From: Sandaracinaceae bacterium
GTDB lineage: Bacteria > Myxococcota_A > Polyangia > Polyangiales > Houyiibacteriaceae
NCBI GenBank assembly: GCA_020633055.1
Contig: JACKEJ010000005.1
Location: forward strand, 496,001 to 560,000
Length of the DNA stretch: 64,000 bases
Direction: 5' to 3'
Shown: positions 47,158 to 56,591 of the stretch, one piece after another
How positions within the stretch are numbered: position 1 is the stretch's first letter
Layout of the letters: each line of letters opens with the position of its first letter
Program-made: the position numbers and the translations under genes
The notes under the pieces: generated by a model
Database searches by the model: none
Told to the model about the DNA's origin: nothing
The model's input: only the letters and a program-made list of their open reading frames with translations

Positions 47158-48600
47158 TCAGCCCCCGAGCTCCGTGCCACCCACGGTGACGGCCGAGATC
47201 TTCACCGTTGGACACCCGACGCCGACGGGCACCGACTGCCCATCCTTGCCGCAGGTCCATATGCCGTCGGAGACCGCCATGTCGTTCCCGAGCATGGTGA
47301 CCTTGCGCATCACGTCCGGCCCGTTGCCGATGAGGTTCACGCCCTTGAGCGGCGCTGTGATGCGCCCGTCTTCGATGAGGTAGCCCTCGGTCAGCGAGAA
47401 CACGAAGTCCCCGTTGGTGATGTCCACCTGTCCGCCGCCGAACTTGCGGGCGTAGACCCCGCGCTTGACGCTGGCCACGATCTCGTCAGGGTCGCTCTCG
47501 CCGTTGAGCAGCAGCGTGTTGGTCATGCGCGGCATGGGGTGGCTGCGGAAGCTCTCGCGGCGCCCGTTGCCGGTCGGCGTGACCCCGAAGAACTTGGCCG
47601 AGTGCTGGTCCTGCATGTAGCCCACGAGCTTACCGCGCTCGATCAACGTGGCGCTGGTCGGGGTCTCGCCCTCGTCGTCGACGTTGATGGTGCCGCGCCC
47701 CGAGAGCAGCGACCCATCATCCACCACCGTACACAGCTCGCTCGCGACCTGCTGGCCGATCGCGTCCGCATAGTTGCTGGTCTTCTTGCGGTTGAAGTCT
47801 GCCTCGAGCCCGTGACCGACCGCCTCGTGCAACAGGATGCCGCTGTCACCTGGCGCGAGCACCACCTCCATCTCGCCAGCGGGCGCCTCACGCGCGTCCA
47901 ACATGGCGATGGCCTGGCGCACGGCCTCGGCCGCGTGGGCCTCGGGGGTGTGCTGCTCGAGGTACTCGATCCCGGTGCGCCCGCCGCCGCCCGACGAGCC
48001 GCTCTGGCGCTTGCCGCCCGCCTCGGCGATGACGCTCACCCCGAAGCGCACGAGCGGCTGGCTGTCCCAGGCAAAGTGGCCTGCGCTGGTGGCCACCAGG
48101 ATCTCCCGCAGCTCTTCGCTGAGGCTGGCGTTGACCTTGATGATGCGCTCGTCCGCCGCGCGGGCCGCCTTGTCCGCACGCTCCAGGAGGGCCCGCTTGG
48201 CCTTGCCGTCGACGTCCAGGGAGTGCTGCACGATGGGGTAGCGCGTGGGCAGCGCGCGCGCCTCGAGCGCCACGGGTGGGATGCTCTTGCCGCCGCGCGC
48301 GATCTGGGACGCCGTGCGCGCCGCGTGCGTGAGGGCGTCCCACTCGAGGCTCTCGACGTAGGCGTAGCCCGTGGCGTCGCCCTGCATGACGCGCACGCCG
48401 AGGCCCATGGTCACGTAGCGTCCGGCCGACTTGAGCAGGCCCTCGTCGTAGCCGTAGCTCCCGTTGACCGCGTACTCGAAGAAGAGGTCGGCGTAGTCCC
48501 CCCCCTGAGCGAGCGCCACGGCCAGCAGGCGCTCGGCCAGCGCGCGGTCGATGGGGGCGCTGCCCCCCTGGGCGAACGGTGCCTGGTATCGAGATGTCAT
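47158..48600 (-). CDS. tldD: TldD-family metalloprotease subunit
   Basis: The 480 residues carry the zinc-binding motif HEAVGHGLEADF near residue 265 and the C-terminal KISAVTVGG segment, with VDDEGETPTSATLIERG and FVFSLTEGYLIEDGRITAPLKGVNLIGNG between. TldD holds the zinc ion and works with TldE as a dimeric peptidase with a closed chamber. ATG 48600 (MTSRYQAPF) is selected; a further upstream in-frame start adds residues not seen in the family. The pair is followed by no further gene on this strand and is divergent from the TerB-like gene. Confidence 0.95.
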   Translation of the reverse strand: MTSRYQAPFAQGGSAPIDRALAERLLAVALAQGGDYADLFFEYAVNGSYGYDEGLLKSAGRYVTMGLGVRVMQGDATGYAYVESLEWDALTHAARTASQIARGGKSIPPVALEARALPTRYPIVQHSLDVDGKAKRALLERADKAARAADERIIKVNASLSEELREILVATSAGHFAWDSQPLVRFGVSVIAEAGGKRQSGSSGGGGRTGIEYLEQHTPEAHAAEAVRQAIAMLDAREAPAGEMEVVLAPGDSGILLHEAVGHGLEADFNRKKTSNYADAIGQQVASELCTVVDDGSLLSGRGTINVDDEGETPTSATLIERGKLVGYMQDQHSAKFFGVTPTGNGRRESFRSHPMPRMTNTLLLNGESDPDEIVASVKRGVYARKFGGGQVDITNGDFVFSLTEGYLIEDGRITAPLKGVNLIGNGPDVMRKVTMLGNDMAVSDGIWTCGKDGQSVPVGVGCPTVKISAVTVGGTELGG

Positions 48601-48686
48601 GAAGGTGGCACCATACCAGGCTCCCCCGTCACGCGCAGCGCGCAATGACGCTTCCTCTCCCGTGGGGCTTCGGTTAGAGTCGCCGC

Positions 48687-49070
48687 ATGCAGGACTATCA
48701 GGAAGCCATGGTGAAGTCCCTCGTCGCCGTCGCCTGGGCCGATGGCAAGGTGGAGGACGAAGAGACCGAGGTGATCGACGCGCTGATCTCGGCGTTCGAG
48801 CTGGAGGGCGAAGACGCCGACGCGATCCGCGAGTTCGCCAAGACGCCCCGCACGCTCGACGAGATCCCGCTGACCGAGCTGAGCCTGCACGACAGGCGCA
48901 TGCTCTTGCAGCACGCTGTCATCGTGACGTTCATCGACGGTGAGCAGAGCGCGGAAGAGGTCGCCCTGCTGGACGACCTGCAACACAGGCTGCACCTGGA
49001 TGACGGCGAAGCGAAAGAGCTGCGCGAGATGGCGACGTCGCGCGCACAGCGGCTGCTGCAGCTGATGTAG
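48687..49070 (+). CDS. TerB-like small helical protein
   Basis: The 127-residue acidic protein is all-helical and matches the TerB pattern: MVKSLVAVAWADGKVEDEETEVIDALISAF with two metal-binding-like acidic clusters, then LLQHAVIVTFIDGEQSAEEVALLDDL. TerB proteins bind divalent metal and appear in stress or phage-defence contexts, but stand-alone TerB domains occur widely. No ter cluster is seen here, so no tellurite role can be claimed. Divergent from tldD and convergent with the DUF2330 gene. Confidence 0.8.
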   Translation: MQDYQEAMVKSLVAVAWADGKVEDEETEVIDALISAFELEGEDADAIREFAKTPRTLDEIPLTELSLHDRRMLLQHAVIVTFIDGEQSAEEVALLDDLQHRLHLDDGEAKELREMATSRAQRLLQLM

Positions 49071-49085
49071 CCACGCCCGGGGCCC

Positions 49086-50546
49086 TCAGAGGAGGTCTTC
49101 CAGGCGGACACCTGGGCCAACGCCGGGCCCGTTGTTGCCGCCCCACTGGTTGCGTCGCGGGGCTCGGCAGCGGATGGGCCCCGTCCAGCGGTGCTTGATG
49201 ATGAAGCGCACGCTGTACTCGTTGGCGGGCGCAGGCCGCGGCTGCCGGAGGGACCTCGCTCGGTCGGCGCTCTCGAACCCCCCGGCGATGGGACGCCCGC
49301 GCTGGAACACGAGGTCGTCGGGCAGGCCCGCCGGCCCGTACCGATAGTGCAGCCGAGTGAGGACGAAGTCGCGATAGCGCTGCTGGCCCTCGGCGCTCGA
49401 CCATCCGACGTGGCCGGGCAGCTGGCCGGCGCCGAGCGCGTCGAGGGTGCTGGGGTTGACCCCCGTGCGCGCGCAACCGAGGCAGCTGGAGCTCGAACGC
49501 TGCGGCACGACGGGCCCCGCGTACTCCGTGAAGACCGCGCGCGGGGTGTTGCGCGACATGGTGGCGAACAGGCGCTCGTACATGGCGTCGAAGTCGCCGG
49601 CGGAGCCCTGGCCGTAGCGGCGGTTGGTCGGGACGAAGCGGTTGCGATAGTTCGCGGTGGTGTAGCGCCCCTCGGGCGACAGGATGTGGATGGCCAGGTC
49701 CTGCTCGCCGCGGCTGTTCGCCAGCCCCAGTCGCACGGGCAGCGTGAAGCGCTCGCTGTCGTAGTGGAAGCGCAACGGCGACAGCATGACACGCCCCGAC
49801 CGCAGCCCAGCCGCGTGGGCTGGGGAGAGGGCCGCCAGACGCGCGACGTTGATCTTCGCGACGAAGAACTTCATGCCCTCCTCGAGGTACGGCCGGAACG
49901 CCCGCTCGGCACCCTCGGGCACGGCGTAGCGCTGCTCTCGGAGCCAGTTCTCGAGCCCCAGCGAGTCGCTCGCGCTCAGGATCACCACGTCGTACTCACC
50001 CGCCTGGAATTGTGCCTCGACGCGCACCGACGGAGGCTGCGCCGCCTCGCGGGAGGCGTTGTCGGCCATCGCGACGCCTCCGCTGGCGGCTACGCTCGCC
50101 CGTAGCCCCAGCCCCGTGCCACGCGACGCAGGACACGGGTCCTGCTCCCAGAGCTCGACGACGCGCGGCTGCGCAGCGACCTGGACCTGCCGGAACACGG
50201 ACGGGTGCAGCGTGCGCACGTCCCCTTCGTGCAGCACCACCGGCACGGGGACGATCAGCGCGAAGTCCTCGGCTGGTCCCAGGTAGTCGTTCTGGAACGC
50301 GACCACCGTACGCGTGCCCTCGCGCATGAGCGCGACGACCGTCTCGCGGTTGGGCAACGCGGCCCGCTCCACCGGGCCGGTCCGCGGCATCGGCCGCACC
50401 ATCATGCCGCACATGGCGGCGACAGGCGCTGGCAGCAGGGACGCGGGCAGGAACACAGCGAGCCCCGTGAGCAGGAGCGAGCCCAGGGTGAGTGCGTGAA
50501 CCAAGCGCGCCCCCACGGCGCGCCAACCGAGTGTCGGTCTGTGCAT
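49086..50546 (-). CDS. DUF2330 exported protein
   Basis: The 486 residues include a signal peptide (LTLGSLLLTGLAVFLPASLLPAPVAA) followed by the DUF2330 start MCGMMVRPMPRTG. The next strands, TVVALMREGTRTVVAFQNDYLGPAEDFALIVPVPV, are characteristic, as are later blocks such as GLENWLREQRYAVPEGAERAF and MSPLRFHYDSERFTLPVRLG. A Cys pair (SSSSCLGCARTG) lies in the C-terminal part, whose ending is Arg/Asn/Gly-rich. DUF2330 proteins are common in Myxococcota and are of unknown function. They are probably extracytoplasmic. Confidence 0.85.
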   Translation of the reverse strand: MHRPTLGWRAVGARLVHALTLGSLLLTGLAVFLPASLLPAPVAAMCGMMVRPMPRTGPVERAALPNRETVVALMREGTRTVVAFQNDYLGPAEDFALIVPVPVVLHEGDVRTLHPSVFRQVQVAAQPRVVELWEQDPCPASRGTGLGLRASVAASGGVAMADNASREAAQPPSVRVEAQFQAGEYDVVILSASDSLGLENWLREQRYAVPEGAERAFRPYLEEGMKFFVAKINVARLAALSPAHAAGLRSGRVMLSPLRFHYDSERFTLPVRLGLANSRGEQDLAIHILSPEGRYTTANYRNRFVPTNRRYGQGSAGDFDAMYERLFATMSRNTPRAVFTEYAGPVVPQRSSSSCLGCARTGVNPSTLDALGAGQLPGHVGWSSAEGQQRYRDFVLTRLHYRYGPAGLPDDLVFQRGRPIAGGFESADRARSLRQPRPAPANEYSVRFIIKHRWTGPIRCRAPRRNQWGGNNGPGVGPGVRLEDLL

Positions 50547-50591
50547 GGACCCTACGATACACAGGAACGACCGGACCTTGGGTGCTGGCGG

Positions 50592-51320
50592 TCACGGGGC
50601 CATGACGAACGCGAACGCGGCGCGCAGCACGTCGGGGTCGCGCGGGAGCGTGTGGGTCCCGGGGTAGTGCGTGAGCTGCGTGGGTACCCGCGCCGCGCGC
50701 ACCGCATCGTGGGTGCGGGCAATGCCGCGCCGCCGTACGTCGGAGTCGTCTTGTCCGATGGCGAACGCCACCCGCACGGAGCGCTCGCGCATGATGTGGA
50801 AGCCGCGGCCGCGCACGCGCGCGCTCGATCGGGCGCCGAGCACGACCGCTCCGCGGTAGATGTCGGGGTGCCGGGCCAGCAAGGCCCAGCTGGTGTCGCC
50901 CCCCAGCGAGAACCCCGCGAGGTACACGCGCTCGGGATCGAGCGCGAAGCGCTCACGCGCCGTGGCCAGATCGCGCTCGAGCCGCGTCTCCATCCAGCCG
51001 ACGTAGTCGCCGAAGCGTGGCAGGTAGTGTTCCGTCGTGGGCTGCCCCGCCGGGAGGACCGCCAGGTAGCGCGCGAAGGGCACCGCGCCGCTCAGCCAGT
51101 TGAACTGGCCCGCCGCGGTGCCGTTGGTGGCCGCCAGGAAGACGACGACCGGCACGCGCTCCCCATCCGCGGGGGCGCCTCCCACGAGGCGCAGCTCGGA
51201 CGCCACGTCGAAGGACGACGGCCGGACCTGCGCGCGCGTCGGACCCGTCGCGCGCAGCGCGAGCGGCAGAGAGAGCGCAAAGGCGAGGAGAGCGGCGGGT
51301 CGGACGACGGCGCGGGGCAT
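50592..51320 (-). CDS. Exported alpha/beta hydrolase (esterase-like)
   Basis: The 242-residue product has a signal peptide (ALLAFALSLPLALRATGPTRA). The mature part is an alpha/beta hydrolase with PVVVFLAATNG, the nucleophile elbow VYLAGFSLGGD (Ser around residue 147), an acid candidate in FAIGQDDSDV, and His in YPGTHTLP. The arrangement resembles polyhydroxybutyrate depolymerase/esterase-like proteins. Substrate not assigned. It lies 45 nt upstream of the DUF2330 gene on the same strand, so it may be the first of a two-gene unit. Confidence 0.75.
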   Translation of the reverse strand: MPRAVVRPAALLAFALSLPLALRATGPTRAQVRPSSFDVASELRLVGGAPADGERVPVVVFLAATNGTAAGQFNWLSGAVPFARYLAVLPAGQPTTEHYLPRFGDYVGWMETRLERDLATARERFALDPERVYLAGFSLGGDTSWALLARHPDIYRGAVVLGARSSARVRGRGFHIMRERSVRVAFAIGQDDSDVRRRGIARTHDAVRAARVPTQLTHYPGTHTLPRDPDVLRAAFAFVMAP

Positions 51321-51413
51321 GACTCACCCTACCCGAGCGACGAGCGAGGAACAGCGCCTAGGACTTTTTCCGTAGGCCGTGCGAAAAATCGCTGGACACG
51401 GGATTGCCACATT

Positions 51414-51552
51414 GCTAACCAACGGGTGCGCGTAGGCCTTTGACCGGTTAGCGTGCGCAGGCCCGGGCATCCTGCAGTCCCTCCCCTCCTTGCACCCCCG
51501 GGCCTGACCTAATTCCACCGCCCGAGCGCCTTTGCTCGGGCGGTTTTGTTTT
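51414..51552 (+). ncRNA. Candidate small regulatory RNA
   Basis: In a 376-nt gap without a gene, three stem-loops stand in a row. The first pairs GCTAACC (51414-51420) with GGTTAGC (51446-51452). The second pairs CAGGCCCGGG (51458-51467) with CCCGGGCCTG (51497-51506), enclosing a 29-nt loop whose middle reads GTCCCTCCCCTCCTTG. The third is a perfect terminator. The nearest upstream gene runs the other way, so the terminator has no protein gene to serve. The C-rich, single-stranded loop could pair with Shine-Dalgarno sequences, as in RsaE-type RNAs. The promoter is not obvious; the start near 51410 is a guess. Confidence 0.55.
51518..51552 (+). terminator. Intrinsic terminator of the small RNA
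   Basis: A perfect 10-bp stem (CCGCCCGAGC 51518-51527 with GCTCGGGCGG 51534-51543), 6-nt loop, then TTTTGTTTT. One of the strongest terminators in the window. Confidence 0.9.
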
Positions 51553-51696
51553 GTGCGTGGGGGGCGGCTCCAGGGACGGCTTGGGGATGCCTTTCGGGCG
51601 GGGTGCTGCTAGTCTCGCCGGCTACTTCTGCCGTGGCGTGAAACACGCGCCCGGCTGATCCCCGCTCCGAACGAAGGAGCCTCACGAGGAGTTCCC

Positions 51697-52695
51697 ATGT
51701 TGCGTACCGCCATTCTAGGAGTGGGTCATCACGTCCCCAGCAAGGTCGTCACGAACGACGACCTCGCGAAGATGTTCGAGACCAGCGACGAGTGGATCCA
51801 GCAGCGCACGGGCATCAAGGAGCGTCGCTTCATCGACCACGTGCCCTGTGGCCCGAGCGACCTCGCGGTGCCGGCCGTCCAGATGGCGTGTGAGCGCGCC
51901 AAGATCGACGTGTCCGACATCGACGCGATCATCTTCGCCACGCTGTCCCCGGACTACACCTTCCCGGGCAGCGGCGTGCTCCTAGGTGACAAGCTGGGCC
52001 TACCCGGCATCCCCGCGCTCGACATCCGCAACCAGTGCAGCGGGTTCCTCTACGGCCTGCAGGTCGCGGACGCGTGGATCCGCACGGGGATGTACAAGCG
52101 CGTGTGCCTCGTCGGCGCCGAGGTGCACTCCACCGGACTCGACTTCAGCAACGAAGGGCGTGACGTGGCCGTGCTGTTCGGCGACGGGGCCGCGGCGACC
52201 ATCCTGGGGCCCACCGAGGACCAGAGCCGCTGTGTGCTGGACGTGCAGGTCCACGCGGACGGGAGCGGCGCCAAGCTGCTGTGGATCGAGTCACCCGCCA
52301 GCTGCGAGATGCCACGCATCACGCACGAGATGATCGACAACCGCAGCGTGTGGCCCTCGATGAACGGCCCGAAGGTGTTCCGCTGGGCCACCAGCAAGAT
52401 GCCCGAGGTCGCGCAGGCCGTGCTCGAGCGCAACGGTGTGACCGTCGCCGACCTCGCCCTCCTCGTGCCGCACCAGGCCAACCGCCGCATCAACGAGATG
52501 GTGGCGCAGAAGCTCGAGGTGCCCGCCGAGAAGGTGGTCCACAACATCGAGAAGTACGGCAACACCACCGCCGCCTCCATCCCGCTCGCGCTCAGCGAGG
52601 CCATCGGTGACGGGCGCGTCAAGGAGGGCGACCTGGTGCTCTTCGCAGCCTTTGGCGCTGGCTTCACCTGGGGCGCGGGGCTCGTCCGCCTGTGA
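51697..52695 (+). CDS. fabH: 3-oxoacyl-ACP synthase III
   Basis: KAS III condenses an acyl-CoA primer with malonyl-ACP to start fatty acid synthesis. The 332 residues carry the catalytic Cys (IRNQCSGFLYG, near residue 113), His (LVPHQANRRI) and Asn (KYGNTTAAS), and the typical ITERRF-like opening QRTGIKERRF. GAGGAG sits 6 nt before ATG. It could instead be a KASIII relative making special products, because no fab cluster is adjacent, but the motifs are canonical. It follows the small RNA terminator by about 145 nt. Confidence 0.88.
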   Translation: MLRTAILGVGHHVPSKVVTNDDLAKMFETSDEWIQQRTGIKERRFIDHVPCGPSDLAVPAVQMACERAKIDVSDIDAIIFATLSPDYTFPGSGVLLGDKLGLPGIPALDIRNQCSGFLYGLQVADAWIRTGMYKRVCLVGAEVHSTGLDFSNEGRDVAVLFGDGAAATILGPTEDQSRCVLDVQVHADGSGAKLLWIESPASCEMPRITHEMIDNRSVWPSMNGPKVFRWATSKMPEVAQAVLERNGVTVADLALLVPHQANRRINEMVAQKLEVPAEKVVHNIEKYGNTTAASIPLALSEAIGDGRVKEGDLVLFAAFGAGFTWGAGLVRL

Positions 52696-52718
52696 GCGGC
52701 GCACGCTGACGCCACCCC

Positions 52719-53744
52719 GTGTCCGACATCCACCGCGACCGTGTCGCCGTCGTCATCAACGGCAACGCCAAAGACGTCACCCGGGAGCTGGTCGACGTCC
52801 TCGACCAGATCATCGCGAGCGGCGATCTCTTCGTGAGCCGTTCCCTGGAGGAGGGTCGTGAGATCGCGCGCGAGATCGTCGCGCGTGGCTATCAGACCGT
52901 GCTGACGGGGGGCGGGGACGGCACCTTCTCGCAGATGGTCACCGCCGTGGTGCGCGGCTGCGAGGAGCAGGAGCTGCCCTGCCCACGTTTCGGCTTGCTG
53001 CGACTGGGTACGGGGAACGCGCTGGCGTGGGTGTTGGGTGCGCAGAAGCACCACCGTGGCGTCGTCGCGGACCTGGGGCGCCTGCGGCGTGAGGGCGGGC
53101 ACCGCGATCTGCGCCTGCTGGAGGTTGAGGGCACGCTCGCGCCCTTCGCGGGGGTGGGCGTGGACGCGCTCGCGCTCCGGCACTTCAACGAGGTCCGTGA
53201 CATCGTGGCGAAGGTGCCGGTGCTGCGACGCTTCGGGCGCGGGCGCTTCAGTTACTTCGTCGCCATCGCGGGCCGCACGCTGCCCGAGGTCCTGGTGCGG
53301 TCGCACGCACACATGCGCGTCATCAACGAGGGTGCGGACGCCTATCGCTTGGGACCCAACGGGCAGCCGGAGGGGGATCCCATTCGCCGTGGGGAGACGC
53401 TCTTCGAGGGTCTGGCGCGCGCGGTCACGTTCTCATCCATCCCCTACTGGGGCTTCGGCTCGCGCATCTTCCCGTTCGCCGACGACCGAGAGGACCGCTT
53501 CAACCTCCGCGTGGTGAACCTCGAGTCCGCGGACGTGGCGCTCCACATTCGCGAGATCTGGAAGGGCACCTACCGCACCCCGCGCCTGATCGACTTCTTG
53601 GTCGACGACGTGCGCATCGAGAGCGACGAGATCCTCCCCGTGCAGATCGGCGGGGACGCAGCGGGCACCTCCCGCTCCATCCGTGCTCGGCTCTACCCAG
53701 AGCCCATCGCCGTAGTCGACTTCTACGCGCCACCCCGAGTGTAG
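52719..53744 (+). CDS. Diacylglycerol/lipid kinase family protein
   Basis: The 341-residue protein shows the DAGK catalytic motif VLTGGGDGTFSQMVTAVV, followed by RLGTGNALAWVLG, and the beta-sandwich C-terminal domain typical of YegS/DgkB-like lipid kinases (for example FSYFVAIAGR, GSRIFPFADDREDRFNLRVV). The start is GTG, 24 nt after fabH, in the same direction; they are likely co-transcribed, which fits a lipid role. No membrane helix is visible. The substrate (diacylglycerol, sphingoid or other) cannot be told. Confidence 0.85.
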   Translation: MSDIHRDRVAVVINGNAKDVTRELVDVLDQIIASGDLFVSRSLEEGREIAREIVARGYQTVLTGGGDGTFSQMVTAVVRGCEEQELPCPRFGLLRLGTGNALAWVLGAQKHHRGVVADLGRLRREGGHRDLRLLEVEGTLAPFAGVGVDALALRHFNEVRDIVAKVPVLRRFGRGRFSYFVAIAGRTLPEVLVRSHAHMRVINEGADAYRLGPNGQPEGDPIRRGETLFEGLARAVTFSSIPYWGFGSRIFPFADDREDRFNLRVVNLESADVALHIREIWKGTYRTPRLIDFLVDDVRIESDEILPVQIGGDAAGTSRSIRARLYPEPIAVVDFYAPPRV

Positions 53745-53885
53745 CGCCGTCACTGGCCGCCCCCCCGCAGGCCAGAGCGCAGCGTGAGCGCGAACAGCTC
53801 GTCGGACCGCGCCGGGATGCGTTGACCGCGAGGGGCAGCCTTCGGTAGCATGCCCACCCGAACCTGTGTGAACCTAAGGGGTTGC

Positions 53886-54638
53886 ATGCCGTCCCAGTTC
53901 TCTCCCGTGCATCCACCGGCCACGGATCCGCCGCGCCGCGCCGCACCCGCGATCAGGGTGCGCCCGGTCCTCGCCTGGGCTCTCGTCTCCGCGCTGGCGT
54001 TGGCCATCGTGGGCACCCACGCGAGCGCGACCCCCGTACGCGGAACGGTCGCTCTGCCGCCGAACGCGGCGGGTTCCTCGACCGCGCCTGCGCGCCGCGA
54101 TCACTATTGGAACGTGTGGGCCGAGCTGCTGGACCCGGCTCCCGCGCGCGTGTCGACGGAGCGCGAGGTGACCATCGTACTGACGGGGGAAGGCAGCCCT
54201 CGCTCGCAAGGGTGCAGCTACCTCATCGAGGGGGGCCAGTTCCTGCCGCGCACGCTCGTGGCGCAGGCCAACTCGCGCATCTCTCTCGAGAACCGCGATG
54301 GAACGGCGCACGAGGTGTTCTCCGAAGCGCTGCCCGCCATCACGCCGCTGCGCACCGCGCCTGGCCGGGCACGCGAGATCGCCGTACCCGACGCGGGTCG
54401 GTGGGACCTCCGAGACCGGCAGTACCCACAGGTCGGCGGGCACCTCGTCGCGGTCCCCGATCTGGTGTCCTGCGCCACCGTGAGCCCCCGGGGCGAGTGG
54501 CGCTTCGCCGAAGTCGCCGCCGGGACGTACACGTTGCGCGTGTACCGCGCAGGCGAAGAGGCCCACTCTGCTCCTTTGACCGTCGGCGCACACTCACGCG
54601 AGCTCGTCGTCGATCCCATCCTCCTCACGGGTAACTGA
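53886..54638 (+). CDS. Exported beta-sandwich (cupredoxin/carboxypeptidase-regulatory-like) protein
   Basis: From ATG 53886 the 250-residue product has a Pro-rich N-terminus and one hydrophobic segment (VLAWALVSALALAIVGTHASA), acting as signal peptide or anchor. The rest is beta-rich: VRGTVALPPN, HYWNVWAELLDP, REVTIVLTGEGSP, SRISLENRDGTAHEVFSEA (a cupredoxin-like strand pair with His), and FAEVAAGTYTLRVYRAGEE, a carboxypeptidase-regulatory-like strand. There is no clear metal-site set. It ends 3 nt before the MXAN_5187-like gene, so the two are probably co-transcribed. Confidence 0.6.
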   Translation: MPSQFSPVHPPATDPPRRAAPAIRVRPVLAWALVSALALAIVGTHASATPVRGTVALPPNAAGSSTAPARRDHYWNVWAELLDPAPARVSTEREVTIVLTGEGSPRSQGCSYLIEGGQFLPRTLVAQANSRISLENRDGTAHEVFSEALPAITPLRTAPGRAREIAVPDAGRWDLRDRQYPQVGGHLVAVPDLVSCATVSPRGEWRFAEVAAGTYTLRVYRAGEEAHSAPLTVGAHSRELVVDPILLTGN

Positions 54639-54641
54639 ATC

Positions 54642-56503
54642 ATGCTCTCTCGCCTCTGGTACATCGTCCTGGCCGCGCTGTTCGCCACCGCGCTCATGGC
54701 GACCATGCTCGCGCAGAACGCGTACAACCGCTCGTTCGCCACGCGCCTGAGCGACGATCTGGTCCGCGATCGCACCGAGCTCGAGCTGTGGCTGCGCCTG
54801 GAGGCGCGCACACGTCTGGACGCCATCGCCCCGCTGGCTGCGAACGGTGACGTGCGTGCTGCGCTGGCCGCCGCGACCGATCGCCGCGACCGCACCGTGG
54901 TGGACGCGCCCTTGCGCGCTGGCCTCGAGCGGCAGCTCACGCGCCTCAACGACGCGCTTCAAGAGGGCAAGGCCGACATTCTTTTCGCGGTCGACCTGCA
55001 GGGACAGATCATCGGTCAGGTCGGGGGGACCGCCCCTCCGCCGCAGGCGAGCCTGGAGGCCTTCCCAGTCGTCACGCGGGCGCTACAGGGGTACGCCACC
55101 GACGACGTCTGGAACTACAACGAGCAGCTCTACCGTGTCGCGACGCACCCCGTCGCACACAACGGGCGCTACGTGGGCGCGGTGATCCACACCGCCGAGC
55201 TGAACCAGACCTTCGCGGAGCGCTTGGCCGGCCGCATCCCGGGTGCCAGCGTCGCGTTCTTCATGGGCGATCGGGTCGCCGCGAGCTCGACCCCACGCGA
55301 CGTCGTGGGAGCACCCGGGACACCGGAGTTCACCGCTGGCCTCCCCGCAGCCCACGAAGATGCTGCGTACACCGAGGGCAACGCCAGCGCGCCGGTACCG
55401 CTCGGTGACACGGCGCTGGCCATCTACGCCCCCGTGACCGGAACCGCAACGCACGTGGGCGCGGGCTATGCCGTAGGTCGTCCGCTGCACGTCGTGCAGT
55501 CGCCGATGGCGGTGTTCGACAACGCGACCCCGGAGGACCGCGACAACGTCCCTCTGCCGGGCATCGTCCTCGTGGCGCTGTTGCTCGGTCTGCTGGGCAT
55601 CCTCTTCAGCTTCCTCGAACATGATCGGCCGCTGAAGAAGCTGCGGGCGGGCGTGCTCGCGCTCAGCCGGCGCGAGATCGATCGCCTGGACATCGCGGCG
55701 TATGCGGGCGGCCACCGACAGATGGCAGACCACATCAACACGGCGCTCGACAAGGTGGCCACGGAAGGGCGAGCCGCGGCGCCGCGCGTGGCGGCCAACC
55801 TGGACGAGATCCTGGGCGCCGCACCCGCCGAGCGCGAATCGGTGCCGTACTTCGGCTTTGCGACCGACGACAAGGCGAACGCCCAGGCGATCCCAGACGC
55901 GCCCCCCGCGGCCCCGCCTGTAGCGCCGCTCGCCGCGCCGCCCCCAGCTGCCCACCGGCCGCCGCGCGCCCCCGCGACCGCGCCCGCGGCCCCGCCGCCA
56001 AGGCGCCCTCCGCCCCGGCGCCGCGGCCCGCCCCGGCCACTCCGGCCCCTGCTCCGGCAGCATCGGCGCCCCCCATCCCGGCCGCACCGACACCCGCCGC
56101 GCCCCCCGCCCCTGCGGCCGCTGCGCCCGTGCCGCCGACTCCTCCAGCTCCGGCGCGCGGGATGCCCCCCGCGCCGAAGCCCCTCGAGTTCGACGACGAA
56201 GACGGCGACGACGAAGACGCTACGATGGTCGCGTCCATCCCCCAGGAGCTGCTGGCACAGAGCTCGACCGAGAGCGCCGCGAACGAAGAAGAGCGTCACT
56301 TCCGCGAGGTTTTCGACCGCTTCGTCGCGCTGAAGCAGGAGTGCGGCGAGAGCACGGCCGGCCTCACCTTCGAAAAGTTCGTGGTCACGCTCCAGAAGAA
56401 CCGCGACACCATCCTCAGCCGGCACGAGGCGGCGCGGGTTCGATTCACCGTCTACACCAAGGCGGGTAAGGCAGCGCTGAAGGCCACGCCCCTGAAAGAG
56501 TGA
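54642..56503 (+). CDS. MXAN_5187-like membrane sensor protein, frame-shifted in a Pro/Ala-rich linker
   Basis: The first frame (54642 to about 55990) gives TM1 (about residues 8-25), a periplasmic Cache-like region (ILFAVDLQGQIIGQVGG ... NEQLYRVATHPVAHNGRYVGAVIHT), TM2 (about 303-325) and a HAMP-like stretch (LKKLRAGVLALSRREIDRLD). The conserved end of the protein lies in the next frame, from about 56000: AKAPSAPAPRPAPAT..., then FDDEDGDDEDATMVASIPQELLAQ and HFREVFDRFVALKQECGES...GKAALKATPLKE, the MXAN_5187 C-terminal domain. The frames differ by one base (-1), within a C-rich Pro/Ala linker. This is a sequencing slip, a real mutation or a programmed shift. In the first frame alone the tail would be arginine-rich nonsense ending at 56333. 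Confidence 0.7.
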
Positions 56504-56591
56504 CCTTCACGCGGTCCAACGGGCTCGCCCAACGTACACGCGCAGAGCGCTGCGCCGAGGGGGCTGCGGCGCTCGTGGCGCGCCGTGACGC

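Noticed and set aside
45916..48648. A 910-codon open frame opposite pmbA and tldD
   Set aside because: Antisense shadow of two clear conserved genes, composition of repeated Val/Ala/His/Arg, no recognisable domain.
56129..56503. The C-terminal domain of the MXAN_5187-like protein as a separate small gene
   Set aside because: No ribosome site, and its Pro/Ala-rich lead-in continues smoothly from the upstream frame, so a frame change in one gene is more likely.
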